The notes below the pieces were generated by a model. The model was not told where the DNA came from. It made no database searches and saw only the letters and a list, made by a program, of their open reading frames with translations. Below, in pieces: positions 1-11,246 of a stretch of 64,000 nt of DNA. Position 1 is the first letter of the stretch; every line of letters begins with the position of its first letter. Location of the stretch: positions 12,076,106 through 12,140,105 of the forward strand of contig NC_045141.1 in the NCBI RefSeq assembly GCF_008831285.2, given 5' to 3'. This DNA is from Nymphaea colorata (taxonomy: Eukaryota; Streptophyta; Magnoliopsida; Nymphaeales; Nymphaeaceae). The translations under genes were made by a program, and so were the position numbers.

Positions 1-578
1 TATGCATTGAAGACACTTTCTGCTGGTACTGGTTACATTGTTGATGTTGAGAAGGATAATGAAGCATCTACTTTGACTTCTTTGATTGAGGTTTCTTTTA
101 ATAAGAAGCCTACAACAAGTGCATTAGATGACTTTCTTGAAGAATCATCACAAAGCCAACATAGAAAATCAGATTTGGAGTTGTATTTGGAAGAGCCCCT
201 TTACCCAAAAAACAATCCAATTGACATTTTGACTTGGTGGAAAGTCAATGCACCTAAATACCCTGTGTTATCTAGAATGGTATGTGATATTTTGGCTCTT
301 CCTATATCAACTGTTGCATCAGAGTCAACATTTAGTACAGGTGGACGTATTCTTGATTTATACAGAAGTAGATTAGGTTGCAAGACCGTGGAGGCTTTGA
401 TTTGTGCACAAGATTGGTTGCGAGATAAGGCTGAAGGTAATTTACTTATTATTAATGTTTTTAAATATATTTTTGTGTTGCTTATTTTATTCTTTTGTTA
501 GATGATTCCGATTTGCCTACACCTTTACCTGAAGAGGAAGCACCATTTGCATCTGCATACATTGAAACTGAATCGTAA
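1..578 (+). CDS. hAT-family transposase, C-terminal dimerisation part (5' truncated by window edge)
   Basis: The reading frame is open from base 1, so the gene starts outside the window. Exons are 1-436 and 502-578. The intron 437-501 has GT-AG borders, and splicing brings the frame to an acidic tail and a TAA at 576-578. The protein contains the hAT C-terminal dimerisation region: an acidic stretch with LYLEEP, then the W-W-K-x-N segment, P-V-L-S-R-M and the P-I-S-T-V-A-S-E-S-T-F-S-T-G-G-R motif, followed by the R-S-R-L and W-L-R blocks. These belong to the RICESLEEPER/Ac type of plant transposase, which cuts and pastes hAT elements or has been domesticated. The visible part is intact. Whether the gene is a live transposase or domesticated cannot be told without the N-terminal BED finger and catalytic core. 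Confidence 0.85.
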
Positions 579-1393
579 ATTAGAGGTATATATTATTTTG
601 TATTTATTTGTTTTCATTAAATCAATTAAAACCTAGAGTTATGTGTCAAGTGAGTCTAAGATGTTTATTTAATTAAAGTTTTCATTTGCATAATGCAGGT
701 TAATTTGATATCATTATCTTCAGGACCTTAATATATCCAAACAGAAAGGTCATATCCTTTGTGGCAAATGAAGGCATTGAAAGAAAAATTTTGTAAGCTT
801 GGACTATATGATGATTTTTTTTTATTATTATTGAAGATGTGAAGGATGGCTCGTCTAGTCTCTTGTTGCATCAACAAACAACAAAGTACAATTTTTAGAA
901 ATTTATATCAGAGAAGGTGGACTTTTGTTTCATATCATAGTTTTGTTTTGAGAATTAAGGTTTTTGTGCCTTTCTCACCAATTACTTTCATTTGTATGTT
1001 ATAACAGTTCAAGTGTATATATTGAAAGCTTCAGACTGTATAGTTTTTTGCAGATGCCTAGATATTTAATGGAAACTTATTAGGCAGTCTGGCTCGTCGC
1101 CCTTTATGCTTTGGGCATTTTTTTGTTTTTTGTTTTGTTTTTAAAAGAACATTGGTAATTAACGTCCATGGAGGCACTTGGTAAAAAAATACATGATATT
1201 TTGCTAAGCAGGCAGAATGTGCAGCTATTGTAGTGATAATGTTTTAGATATTGCCTTGTGGGCCCTTTCTTGAGCTGTGAGAAACAAGAAGTGGTGGAAT
1301 GAATTTTTTTAGCAATTTAAAAGTTAGTTTTGGATGTCAAATATGAAAGTCTTTATATCAGAATGAGATCTTTAAATATAAAATTTGGATTCA
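579..1393. other. Non-coding stretch downstream of the hAT gene
   Basis: AT-rich sequence with no supportable ORF. It probably holds the 3' untranslated region and the distal end of the hAT element. I could not find its terminal inverted repeat with confidence. Confidence 0.4.
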
Positions 1394-1588
1394 GATTGAA
1401 ATCGGATAATGAAATAAAAAGTCGGATTCGGATTGAAATCGGATAATGAAATAAAAAGTCGGATTCGGATTGAAATCGGATAATGAAATAAAAAGTCAGA
1501 TTCGGATTGAAATCGGATAGTGAAATAAAAAATCGGATTCGGATTGAAATCGGATATTGAAATAAAAAGTCGGATTCGGATTTTAATC
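1394..1588. repeat. 37-bp tandem repeat, about 5 copies
   Basis: The unit contains GATTGAAATCGGAT. It recurs at 1394, 1431, 1468, 1505, 1542 and (degenerate) 1579, an exact 37-bp period with only a few substitutions. It merges downstream into irregular TCGGATTCGGAT repeats. Confidence 0.9.
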
Positions 1589-1815
1589 GGATTTTGGATT
1601 TTAAAGTCGGATTCGGATTCGGAACCAGATTTTGATTTAAAAGTCGGATTCGGATCGGATTCGGATATGGTTTTAAAAATCGGATTCGGATATTTTTAAG
1701 ATTTTATTTTATCCGAATTCGAATCCGAATTCGAATCCGAAAATATGTATATCCGAAAAGTCGGATATGATAAAGAGTATATCCGATCCGAATCCGATCC
1801 GTTGACATCCCTACT
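1589..1815. repeat. GGATTCGGAT-rich repeat ending in a GTAGGGATGTCAAC terminus (minus strand)
   Basis: Irregular TCGGATTCGGAT motifs run to about 1700, then switch to their reverse complement (ATCCGAATCCG) from about 1710 to 1800. On the minus strand the block begins GTAGGGATGTCAAC at about 1813. A related GTAGGGATGTCAA terminus is at about 2802 (minus) and a GTAGGAATGTCAA at about 13940 (plus). This looks like a dispersed non-autonomous repeat, but I could not define both ends. Confidence 0.5.
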
Positions 1816-3440
1816 TGCATCCTCAAGCATTAACTTGACCTGTTTAGTTAGAAAATTATTATATTTTAATAGCATATATTTTTGAATTATATGTTTTAAA
1901 AAGGCCATTCTGTTGTTTAAAAGGTGTTATGCAATTCCGTTTAGCATTTGATTATCATATTTAGAAATAACATTCATCCTAGAACGAAGACATCGTGTTG
2001 TTGGAGCTTGTGTTTTTTTTTTAAATAAAATGTTTTGTTTGAGGGGCACGACCAAAGAATTTTTTTTTTTTTTCTTAGGAGCCACCATATTTAAAATCTT
2101 TATATGCATCGAACTATAATTTTTAAAACTTTTTGTAGCGGCTAAATTATGATTTTGAAAATTACGACCACTAATTTAAAAAAAAAACGAAAGAGCGGCT
2201 CTTACCTTGTTCTTTTTAGTAAATGACCTCATAGATTGTCATAACTAAATTGCTCAATAAAGATGCCTTCACTCGAAGGAAAGGCATTGGAGTGACTCGG
2301 TGGAAAATTGGCGAAGTCCTTTAACCAAAGTCTGTTGCTTATAAGTGAATGCGAATGGATTTCGCTTCACATAGCTGGTCAAGAAAATGACCTGAGGTAG
2401 GGATGGATTGGATATACCTTTAATGATATCTTTTTTTTCCGATGCTAACATATTTACATTCGAATTTGGAGTCGAATACTAATAAAAAAAAGTCATATTG
2501 AATCCGAATCTGAAATCCGATTTTACAAATCAAATCCGATCAGAATCTATTTTTTATATTCACATCTGAATCTGGATCCAGATTTTGCCAATTTTCAAAA
2601 CGTAGTAGCATTTATCTCAATCCGATTCAAATCTGCATTTTCTAGTGTAATATTTATGTATATCTGAATCCAAATCCAATCAAATGCCATTTATTAAACC
2701 GATCTGATTTCTTAATAAGATATTAATTTTTTTTCTATATCTGATTCTTTCGGATTGGTATGGTCAAATATCTGATTCAAATCGAATATATTGACATCCC
2801 TACCTATAGATCCCTACGAGGGATTTGAACGAGATTAGGGCTGCCGGCCTAAGTGGTGATTGCCGGCGTCGTCAAAATTGGTAGGAGTCGGCACACTTAC
2901 GTCGTTTAACCCCATCTTCTTCAAGTTGCAACGCTAACCACTTGAGGTCTGAGTTGGGGTTTACCTGTGCATTGCAAAGTCAGATGAAATTGCTTGCGTT
3001 TAGCAAGATTTCCAGAAAATGTGAAAGTTCAAAAACAGCCATGAGTCGTCTATTACAACTTGATCGACTTCTACTTCCTCTTCGTTTCGTATAAGCGGGA
3101 GGTCAACAGCCCAGCGCACCAAAACCCCACCTTCCCAATCAGTTCCACTTGCCTCCGAGACCCCAAGCTGCGTTTGAGTACTCTATGTGGGTGGCAGCTT
3201 CCTTTAGCTTCACAGAGCGCTCCTACCTTTTTGTGGCTTAGGAGAATAGCACTTATGAGAATCAAAGTTGGAATGTGTCATCTACATGACCCCCATCTCG
3301 ACTATTTCCCCCCACTACCAATCAAAAGTCTTCTGCATGTTTTGCTACTAGTTCTATCTTACCTTCTCTTTGCCCATTTTTTTTTCTTGTTCTCGCAATC
3401 ATTTGGAGCCACAGATAGATTGTCTGCCATCAACATTCTT
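1816..3440. other. Intergenic; diverged GGATTCGGAT-type repeat at 2460-2800
   Basis: No gene seen. Bases 2460-2800 are rich in diverged ATCCGAATC/GATTCAAATC motifs and end with the same TGACATCCCTAC terminus as the block at 1801. The 2815-3060 stretch is unassigned. Confidence 0.4.
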
Positions 3441-3444
3441 CCTT

Positions 3445-4262
3445 ACAAGACTGCATATCACACTAGGTGTTGCAAGAGACATCCAATGCCTTTACAATGA
3501 GGCAAATCCTCCAAGATTTCATCAAGATTGTGAAGCTGATAATATATCGTTGGATCTAAAGTTTGTTGCAGAGTTGCCGATTTAGGTGACTAGGAGGTGT
3601 ATTTCATCCGAGCACCCAAGAAAAGAGTCAAGCCCCACCCAACCCCTTGTTCCCATAAGGTACAGGACCTACATTGGTGTTTTGCAGTGCTGCCTTCGTC
3701 GTGCTTCAACTTAAACATCATAGTTGATAATTTGGACTCTCAAGGCGACTTCCTATTCCTGAAATAGCGGGTAGTGAACCAGATTGTATGGCTACTGTAG
3801 TCAGAGATACTCATGTAGGAAAGGTCTACAAGATTTTTGTTTTCTTTTTAAATATGTTACATATTCATACTTTGTACTTGTTTGTTTGTGTTTTATACAT
3901 TCTATACATTGTAATCTTGTAACCAAGCCACCCCCAGCCAGGCCCCCTCCCCCACTTTCTTGCTTTTAAGAGGGTTACTTTCATTAGCGTAGCCAAAAAA
4001 CTTTGGTGGGGGTATTTATTCAATACCTTTAATTTCTTTGGGACATTTATATGTACAATACAACAATCAAATATATGAAAACATTAACATATATATTAAA
4101 CTAATTTTGTGAGGTCGGTGTGGGCAACTGCCCACACCAACTACCATGTCACTGGTTACCTTGATCCTGAGTACTTCTTTACTAGTAAATTGAGAGACAA
4201 AAGTGATATATACAGCCTTGGAGTTGCGTTTCTTGAAGTATTTTCATGCATGCATCCCATTG
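3445..4262 (+). pseudogene. LRR receptor-like kinase pseudogene, kinase-domain fragments
   Basis: Two in-order fragments of a plant receptor-kinase domain survive. The first, about 3445-3590, reads R-L-H-I-T-L-G then N-E-A-N-P-P-R-F-H-Q-D and ends L-D-L-K-F-V-A. It corresponds to the catalytic loop, with the usual H-R-D decayed to H-Q-D followed by C, and the N of the loop kept. A frameshift near 3575 separates it from a DFG-like remnant (A-D-L-G-D) that runs into a stop. The second, about 4147-4262, reads [10 protein letters not shown] and [10 protein letters not shown], the activation-segment end and subdomain IX. The wording resembles LRR-RLKs with Y-L-D-P-E-Y-F. Between them lie non-homologous sequence and a MITE remnant. 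The leucine-rich repeats and transmembrane part are absent. Confidence 0.75.
3968..4141. mobile_element. MITE remnant inside the receptor-kinase pseudogene
   Basis: Starts near TAGCGTAGCCAAAA with a GTGGGGGTA stretch and ends with GTGTGGGCAACTGCCCACACC, the layout of a common plant GGCGTAGCCA-type non-autonomous element. Its position between two kinase fragments suggests insertion into the former gene. The terminal repeats are degenerate and no target duplication is clear. Confidence 0.4.
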
Positions 4263-5576
4263 TAATTGCTTCTAAATAGGACAAAAAAAAGTGTTGGTTT
4301 TAATTGACATCACATAGCATGTAGGGACTTGGATGTGAAGGTTAGTTACTCTGAGAGGACTTGAGGCTGAAGCTCAAGTCTCTATTGTGGTGGGAAAATT
4401 AGCAGCGACATCTCGGATCACACCCCTTTAACAATAACGTCATGCAACGAATTTCACATGGGTTTTAATAAAATGTTGAAGAGATAAAACATATCCAAAT
4501 AAATTGCTCTCTTTAAAGGGTCTATTGTCTGTATAAATGTGTAAATTGCTCTACTTTGTGTGTTGTAGAGCATCTTTAGAGGAAATTGTGCCTTATGTTT
4601 GTATAGATTTGAGTGATGATGCTCCATAACTTCCTTTTATAAGATTTGCTTTGTATACTTTGCCTATATGTCCATGACATTGTTAATTTGTGTTTCTGCA
4701 GAATCTTTGCTTCTATTATTCATATTTTCCTGGTTGCCCTCCCCAAATGATGGTGTTGTTTCCTAGCAGCTCAAGTTATATAATACTTATTAATTATGCT
4801 CATAATCTTCTGGTTGCACAAATTTCGTAATCTACATTCAATTTGCCTTTTGTTTATCATTCTTTTGTTTATTAATGCTTTGTTAGGTCATAAAGATAAA
4901 TGTATAAGCAATGCTATTTTTGTAGACAATGCAATATAGGTAAACATCTATAGCCAAACTTGTTGTAATGCTTATACTCTTATTCAAGCAGTGTGATTCT
5001 CTTGCCCTCACCCGAAAGAAAAATGCATGCGCATACTTTAACATAACGAAGTGCAAGTATCAATAAATTAATTAAAAAAAAAAACTTTAACGGAAAACAA
5101 GCATTAAAATCACAATTAAACATTTCTAACTATCCAATGGTTAACAAACTCAAGATGCATGTACATATGATATATCTAAAAGTAAAAGTCCAAAAGTAAA
5201 GAGCCCAATGCTCTAAAAATCAAAATGAGTCGATAACTATTCCTAAACTTAAACCTAATAAGCTTCAACATTTCATTTGTACTGTGCAGTGGGTTGACCT
5301 AATAGTTGGGGGTGGAGTTGAGCCAACTCAACTGAGTCAACAAGTTGACTTGGTGAGTTTTAAAACAAGGTGTGCAACTTATTCTCAGCATCAAGACATT
5401 TTGCGGACTACCTTTCTAAGTTGGACTGTCTCGCATGGATTGAAGCTCAAGTAATTTGCCGTTTTCCAAAGATAAACTTCCTTTCTTTGTGTAGGTCATT
5501 AACTTGGGGGTTTGATGGTACATATATCTGACACAGAGGCTTGCATTTGGTTTTTTTATGACTTGTTTTCATCTGG
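4263..5576. other. Intergenic, no gene seen
   Basis: AT-rich sequence without a supportable ORF, RNA gene or defined element. Confidence 0.4.
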
Positions 5577-5584
5577 CATTTGGG

Positions 5585-5899
5585 TAAGCCTGGCATTGGG
5601 CCGGCCCCGCCCGATAACGAGTTGGGTGCAGGCCGACTCGACATCCAAAAATCAGGCCCAGGCCTGGCCCGACATAGAAAACCTTAGCCTGAGCGTGGTT
5701 GGGGCCCGATTAAATTTAAAAGTATTTTTAATAAAAAATAATATATAAATATAATTAATTATAATAAAATATGATATATATATATATATATAAACTTTGA
5801 AAATAAATTATCGAGCCCGAATCGGGTCCACCCAGGCCGGCCTGATAACGAGTCCGGCTGGCCCGGGTCCCTTTTTCCTAGGCCCAGTGCCCAGCCTTA
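5585..5899. mobile_element. hAT-type MITE, copy 1 (GC-rich ends, AT core)
   Basis: The left end TAAGCCTGGCATTGGGCC pairs with the reverse complement of the right end, TAAGGCTGGGCACTGGGCC. Flanking 8-mers CATTTGGG (5577-5584) and TATATGGG (5900-5907) match at 6 of 8 positions, a decayed hAT target duplication. GGCCCG-rich arms enclose an AT-rich centre. It is the same family as 47764-48059. Confidence 0.7.
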
Positions 5900-5907
5900 T
5901 ATATGGG

Positions 5908-7484
5908 CATGTAAAAATGTGCAACAAGGGCGAACCTTTTAGCAGAAGATCTGCACCTTAAACGATATTGTAAACATAGTTGGGTGTAGTAGAATCGCTT
6001 CATTTTCGAGTAGATGATCGAAGCAGGTTGTTTGTTATGTCATGATAGTGAAACAGCTTAATCACTTGGTGGCACATGGCACAACTTATCACATGCCATC
6101 AGGTGATTGAGCGAACGTGGTTATATGCGCCATACTAGTGCACAAATTTTTGTGTGTCAGTATGGTTAATGACTAAAATACCCTTAATTCACATTGGAAA
6201 AAAACTTTTTGTAAAGACAAAAATAAAATGAAAAAAAAGTAAAAAACACTATAGAAGGCATTTCTTCTTAACAAATTACCAAAATATCCTTCCTTCATTT
6301 TACTACCCATGCCACACAACTTTCTCTCATGATTGAGTCCTTTGCAATGTATGTGCCCCTGTACACTATTATAACATGTCTAAGGTCAATGGTGGCCTTC
6401 CATGTGCAAAGAAATTGGCTCTACATTTATGTGACCTCTATGTCTATCTCTGTGTTTTCGTGTCTCAACAATCCATATAGATACTAAGAGATAATGTTTC
6501 TACATTGATGAATATTTCTACAACAAAAGTCTCATAGAAATCTTTTAGCACTCCTGTATGTGTTCATGAACGATCTCATATTCCATCGCCTTCAGTGGCC
6601 GCCCTGTTGCGATTGGCTAAAGAATGAATTAGTCACTTTGACAGAGATGTTACGTTTTCTTTTCAATAACATTCTAGCATGAGCTTCAACAACATCATTA
6701 AAGCAAAGGCTGTTGTGACCCTAAAGGGTGGAGCCACATGGTGAGTTGCTCACACCAGTTTCTTAAAAAAAAATTTATTTTTAAATAATATCTTTAAACA
6801 TTTGTATATATATATATATGTATATATATAAGTGCCCCACCAAATATGAGTATTTTTAAATGAGTGCCTCTCCAGCGAGCTTCTAGACTTCTTCTCTGCA
6901 CCTTTCGTTGTGTGTCAAGAGAGTCTTAGCTGAAGAACAAGTGAGACACTTCATTTGAAAAAGGCAGTGATGTTATGGTTACTATGTTCCGTTAGGCAGG
7001 AGATCCGCCGAATTTTCATTTGTGCAGAGATCGGGTCGGGTCTGCACGAGCCGGTCTTAGACCCGACTCGGGCATTAGATAGCCCTACATCGAATTCTTC
7101 AGCCCCCTTCGGGCTTTAATTGTTGGGTGATCTTGTTCCCCTGGGGCTTGACTAATCTGGACCAGACCCGTTGGACCTTCTTTTTGGATCCAACTTGACC
7201 CGGTTACCCTTAGGATATGTACAAAGCCTCAATTGGCAACTCAAATATTTTAGTATTCTAGTTTAACAAGATAACTATCGGAAACCTGTCTTCATTGGCA
7301 AGAAATGCTAGCACCGATGTCACGTTTGAAACGGCTGCCTGAAATTCAATCATTCAATCAAATTCTGTAGGGGTTGAAAAATCAGGAGTCAAGTTGTTTT
7401 GGGACATAAAATTCAAAATTGTACATCAGACTTTGACAATTTCTCTCAAATTAACCGGCTACAAAGATTCTTTCTCTCTCTTGA

Positions 7485-7486
<2 letters not shown>
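5908..7486. other. Intergenic, no gene seen
   Basis: No supportable ORF. A GGTGGAGCCACATGG...GCTCACACC stretch at 6728-6756 resembles the end of a GGCGGAGCCA-type MITE. A GC-rich stretch at 7020-7205 (GGTCGGGTC/GACCCG motifs) may be another degraded element. Confidence 0.35.

Positions 7487-7564
<78 letters not shown>
7487..7564. repeat. (TA)n microsatellite, 78 bp
   Basis: Pure TA dinucleotide run. Confidence 0.98.
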
Positions 7565-7567
<3 letters not shown>

Positions 7568-8935
7568 TAAAAGTGACTTCAAGCTTTAGGTGACATCACG
7601 GGATATCAAACCAGAATCATCCATGGTTCTGATTTTTTCCTCCATTTCTAAAGGAGGGGGGTCGCCGCCATGGAGAGGAGGGGTGAAGAATCTCCCCTTT
7701 CCCCTGCTGCATGGCAGTACAAGGAAAGGGGAATTCCTCTCCGAATCAAACGGCTGATGGGAAGGGGAGGAGGAACCCATCCCGTCCCCCAACCCGGCGG
7801 TGGTGCACATGCAGATAGCGTTCCTCCTCAGCTTAGCCATGCTAGGTGCAAATGTGCGCCTTACAGGCAACCATAACTGGAACAGAGTCAAGGTAGGGTC
7901 TACATTGGTCTTAGCTTCACCTTAATTTTTTTTTAAATTACATATAAATTAAAAAAATCATTTATTTTATATAAAATTTTTGAAAAATAATATTTTGACT
8001 GTAGTTAAAATTTAAAAACTTTATTTTGGTCTTAAGAAATTTTTTTAACTCCGCTGCTAGAAGCAACAAAAAAAAAAAGAATGACAATGCCGTTCAATCA
8101 AAATGATGGACAACCTTAATGTCCATAGATATATAAAAGTTGTAGACTCTAGATTATTTTTCTTCCTTTTTTTACTTCGTACGCTAAAAGCTGTCAAAAA
8201 ATGCATTCTATGATTAAAAGTGATGGTCAAACAACTGTTTACAGTTTTTAACAATAAAACAATCATATGGCCATAATAGTAGCGGCTGATTTAATGTTTT
8301 TACACACATATATATATATTAAAAAAGAAATTGCTGGATTAGGATGCAAGAAATCTGGAGCTTGCCCTGACTTATGTTAGGTTTCTTGAAAAGAAAGATT
8401 TAAAAAAAAAAAAAAGTGGAAGGTTCGATGGAGATCTCATGTCCTGCGTACCGTGGGTTGCTTGGGCAACAAGAAAAAGAGGAACCGCTTGTCCAAATTG
8501 GGGTGAGGAGATGATAACTCACGGGCAGAGGAGGGCCCCTTGAAAGTTCCTGAAGAGATGATGGCATGATGTTCCCTTAAAATATATTATTTTGTAAACT
8601 GACCTCATATTTCCTAAAACAGCGCACATAAGTGGTTCGGTCCGTTCGGTCAAGATGTCACAACAAAACAAAATTAAAAGAAAAAGGACGCTCTTTGATA
8701 AAAGAAAGCCAGTACCACCCTTATCTCTTTCTATCTATAGCCCTTTTTAAATAAAAATTATAAGAATGAGACTCTTTTTCCTTTTAGTCTCAAAGGGTGT
8801 GGCACAACTGGGCTGGGCCTGCAGCGCATATAAAAAGGTTGATGGGCTGGTTCCGATGGTCACACTCTCTTGAGCTATATTGGTCCCCAAGCAAGTGTTG
8901 AATCCTAGTGGGCTTCATAAACTCCCAACTTACAG

Positions 8936-8938
<3 letters not shown>
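7565..8938. other. Intergenic, no gene supported
   Basis: The stretch at 7600-7890 is GC-rich with short overlapping ORFs on both strands but no recognisable domain. The rest is AT-rich. Confidence 0.35.

Positions 8939-8992
<54 letters not shown>
8939..8992. repeat. (AT)n microsatellite, 54 bp
   Basis: Pure AT dinucleotide run. Confidence 0.98.
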
Positions 8993-8994
<2 letters not shown>

Positions 8995-9695
8995 TTTTTC
9001 CTTTTTAACAAAAAGAAAAAGAAATGCCAATGTATTGAAACCGTTTGATTTCTCATCCCAATCAGATCTGTTTAATGCAATCCAGCAGGAAAAAAGAGGA
9101 TCTAAATCCTAGTGAGACTTGGACTCCTTAAGATCCAAAGTTGAGCCTAAAAGCTTGGGGGCGGGCTCATTACATGTAAAACGCAGGCTTATCCATTGGA
9201 TCTGGATTTTATTTTTAAAAGATCCAATATCAAGCTCGAGTCGAAATTCCAATCCAACTGCGTCAGATCTAAAAAAAACGGTGAGTCCGTACAGTCGAAA
9301 CCGTTTTATAGTCAGTCGTAGCGGCCCCGGCAATTCGGCAGCCACACGTTGTAAAACGAGCATAAGAAATGTCGTCTCATACTCGCAGATCTTGTTACTG
9401 GAGATTTCTTTTGGCACGAGGGCTTCTTATTACTGATTTTGAAATCATATTTTTCTTAGGAGAATGTATATTTAACCTAAAATGCCTAAACACTAAAAAG
9501 TCTACCAAATACTAAACTTTTTAAAATCAAATTATTGCTAAAATAACAAGATCAGGATCATTGAAATGCCCTTGCACCATAGGGTGAGCAGTTAACAGCC
9601 ATGCGAAAAGTCTAGTTGCTGTCAACACATGATTCATTATTTAAGGGGTAGTTTGGCAATCATAACAGTTTGTAACTCTTTCATTTGTTCTGAAT
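8993..9695. other. Intergenic, no gene supported
   Basis: Overlapping ORFs on opposite strands at 9109-9436 mirror each other and show no family motif. Nothing else is recognised. Confidence 0.35.
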
Positions 9696-9727
9696 TTGAT
9701 TTCAAACTCATCTTGGCGTCATTAGTT
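9696..9727. repeat. SINE target-site duplication, left copy (32 bp)
   Basis: Matches 9961-9992 over 32 bases with one mismatch (G/C at 9715 versus 9980). It starts TTGATTTCAAACTCATCTT. Confidence 0.9.
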
Positions 9728-9960
9728 TCGGGTGAGCAAGGGGTATTAATCACACCGCCCGAAAAAGGCCCGAAGGCCCCCCCATTCCCCCTGCCTCCGG
9801 GGTCCTGAGCTGCGTCGGTGTCAGCGATAGCAACGGTGCACCCTTCAGCTTAGATGCCGCGTCCTACCGCTTTAAGACACATGAACATAACGCCCACGGG
9901 AATCGAACTAGAGACCTGTCTTAGTACAAGCTCCTAACTCAACCAGCTACGCTATGCCCC
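9728..9960 (-). mobile_element. tRNA-derived SINE (minus strand)
   Basis: Read on the minus strand from 9960 the element begins GGGGCATAGCGTAGCTGG. This contains a polymerase III A box (TAGCGTAGCTGG). About 35 bases later comes a B box, AGTTCGATTCCCG, at the spacing of a tRNA promoter. The body follows for about 160 bases and the element ends near GGTGTGATTAATACC at 9728. Near-identical 32-bp direct repeats flank it. SINEs carry no protein and move by LINE machinery. The intact boxes and clean duplication point to a fairly recent insertion. Confidence 0.88.
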
Positions 9961-9992
9961 TTGATTTCAAACTCATCTTCGCGTCATTAGTT
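9961..9992. repeat. SINE target-site duplication, right copy (32 bp)
   Basis: Partner of 9696-9727, adjacent to the 5' head of the minus-strand SINE. Confidence 0.9.
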
Positions 9993-10511
9993 ATAGTGTA
10001 AGAATTAAACTCTTTTGGAGTATTTCTTAGAAAAACTGATGAAATTTGAAGTATCATAGATTTAAGGAGTGAAGTGCAGCTTGTCTGATTCAGTCATCGA
10101 TGGTCGGTTTGACTCTTATCAGCTTCATTTGCATAAATGCTACTCTGGTTATAAAACTTTAGGGGTTCCCTAATTTTTTTTGTCTTCAATCATGAACCCG
10201 ACATGTAGTTTGTGAAAAACAGTTTCAAGAATGGAAAAGCTCATAAACAATGTACTTCCTGTTTGTTTGATGCAAATATATACAGTTTATTTCATTCAAC
10301 GATCGGTTTACAATCGTCCAAGAACAAACCAAAATTACTCTACAAGAGGAAAGAATTCAGAGAGAGAAAAAAAGGGGAGAAAAAGAAGAGCGAAAGGGAT
10401 GAACATCGAAGCATCAAGAAGAACTCGATTTGTTAGTCCATCACTTCAAATCCGCCATTTCTGAATTGCGCGATCCTCCACCAACCGGCAACCACCACTC
10501 TTTCTTGGGGC
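9993..10511. other. 3' flank of the ZCF37-like gene
   Basis: No gene. The part nearest 10511 probably holds the 3' untranslated region of the minus-strand gene. The purine-rich ORFs at 10212-10464 look fortuitous. Confidence 0.4.
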
Positions 10512-11246
10512 TCATGAAACCTGATATCTCCTCCCTCTCTTCTTCCTGACGCGTCTCACCGTCTTTGCTTTGCTACCAGCGACGTCCAATTCCCTGAAGA
10601 CGGCTCCGAGGTACCACCAGAAAACGGTGAAAAGCACCGCAAGGGTCTTCCCGGAGATTATCAAACACAAGAGCAGCAACACCACCAAAGTCAGAGGCTC
10701 GCTATTCGCCACATTTAGCCCGTAGCAAGCGCAAGCTATGATCCTCTTCCGATCCAACAACGATCCGTTCTCTGATCTCGCTTTCTCCTCGCTCCCTCCC
10801 TTCTTCTGTTGAGAAGGAAGCGAGGAGACGGAAGAGTGAGGCGGAGGAGAAGCGATCGCCAACTTGGCGGGAGGCTTGGGAGTCACGGCGCCGGCGGAAG
10901 GCTTATGGTTCTGTTGGCGACGGCAGTGTTTGGGATCCAATTGCTTTTCTTGTGGCTTGCTCTGCTTGATTATGACAGGCACCCAGCCGATGGAGTTGGA
11001 GTAGGCGAACCGGACGGTGACGTCGTCGGCCGGAGGGTCGCCAAGCTGAGCCATGATCTTCTGCCGGCGGGCCTGGAGCTCCTCCGAGAGAACGGCGAAG
11101 CGGTCGAGGCCTCTGGCGGAGAAGGGGTTGCGGTCCTTCTTTCTCTTCATTGGCAGCTTCTCTTTGGGGGGCGAGGGACAGGTGCCGCTTGCTAGTACCT
11201 CTTCCTCGTCCCCGTCCACAGCAGAGACTCTCACGCAGGAGAACAT
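10512..11246 (-). CDS. ZCF37-like membrane-anchored protein of unknown function (244 aa)
   Basis: A single-exon gene starting at the ATG at 11246-11244. The N-terminal half carries the conserved plant ZCF37-type block: a basic K-K-D-R-N-P-F-S-A-R-G-L-D-R-F stretch (about residues 37-51), a helical E-E-L-Q-A-R-R-Q-K-I segment, and V-R-F-A-Y-S-N-S with a W-V-P-V-I-I-K sequence (about 77-95). A proline/serine-rich low-complexity linker follows. Then comes a strongly hydrophobic segment at about 183-216 that could span a membrane once or twice, and a basic tail rich in R and K. Proteins of this family are plant-specific and have no established biochemical role, so I assign none. GC content is high compared with the surroundings, as expected for a real single-exon gene. 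The membrane tail suggests anchoring, which is inference. Confidence 0.75.
   Translation of the reverse strand: MFSCVRVSAVDGDEEEVLASGTCPSPPKEKLPMKRKKDRNPFSARGLDRFAVLSEELQARRQKIMAQLGDPPADDVTVRFAYSNSIGWVPVIIKQSKPQEKQLDPKHCRRQQNHKPSAGAVTPKPPAKLAIASPPPHSSVSSLPSQQKKGGSEEKARSENGSLLDRKRIIACACYGLNVANSEPLTLVVLLLLCLIISGKTLAVLFTVFWWYLGAVFRELDVAGSKAKTVRRVRKKRGRRYQVS

Noticed and set aside
1394-1588. Regular 37-bp repeats resembling a CRISPR array
   Set aside because: Units are directly tandem with no unique spacers and lie in plant nuclear DNA.
2815-3060. Possible minus-strand SINE (B-box-like GTTCAAATCCC near 2822-2832)
   Set aside because: No A box at the right distance and no target duplication.
3060-3500. 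146-codon plus-strand ORF
   Set aside because: No domain. Its 3' part overlaps, in another frame, the receptor-kinase remnant that has clear motifs.
7586-7891. 101-codon minus ORF and overlapping plus ORF in GC-rich sequence
   Set aside because: Mirror-image ORFs in high-GC DNA with low-complexity composition and no family motif.
9109-9436. Two overlapping ORFs of about 100 codons on opposite strands
   Set aside because: No recognisable domain. The frames shadow each other and the sequence resembles repeat DNA.
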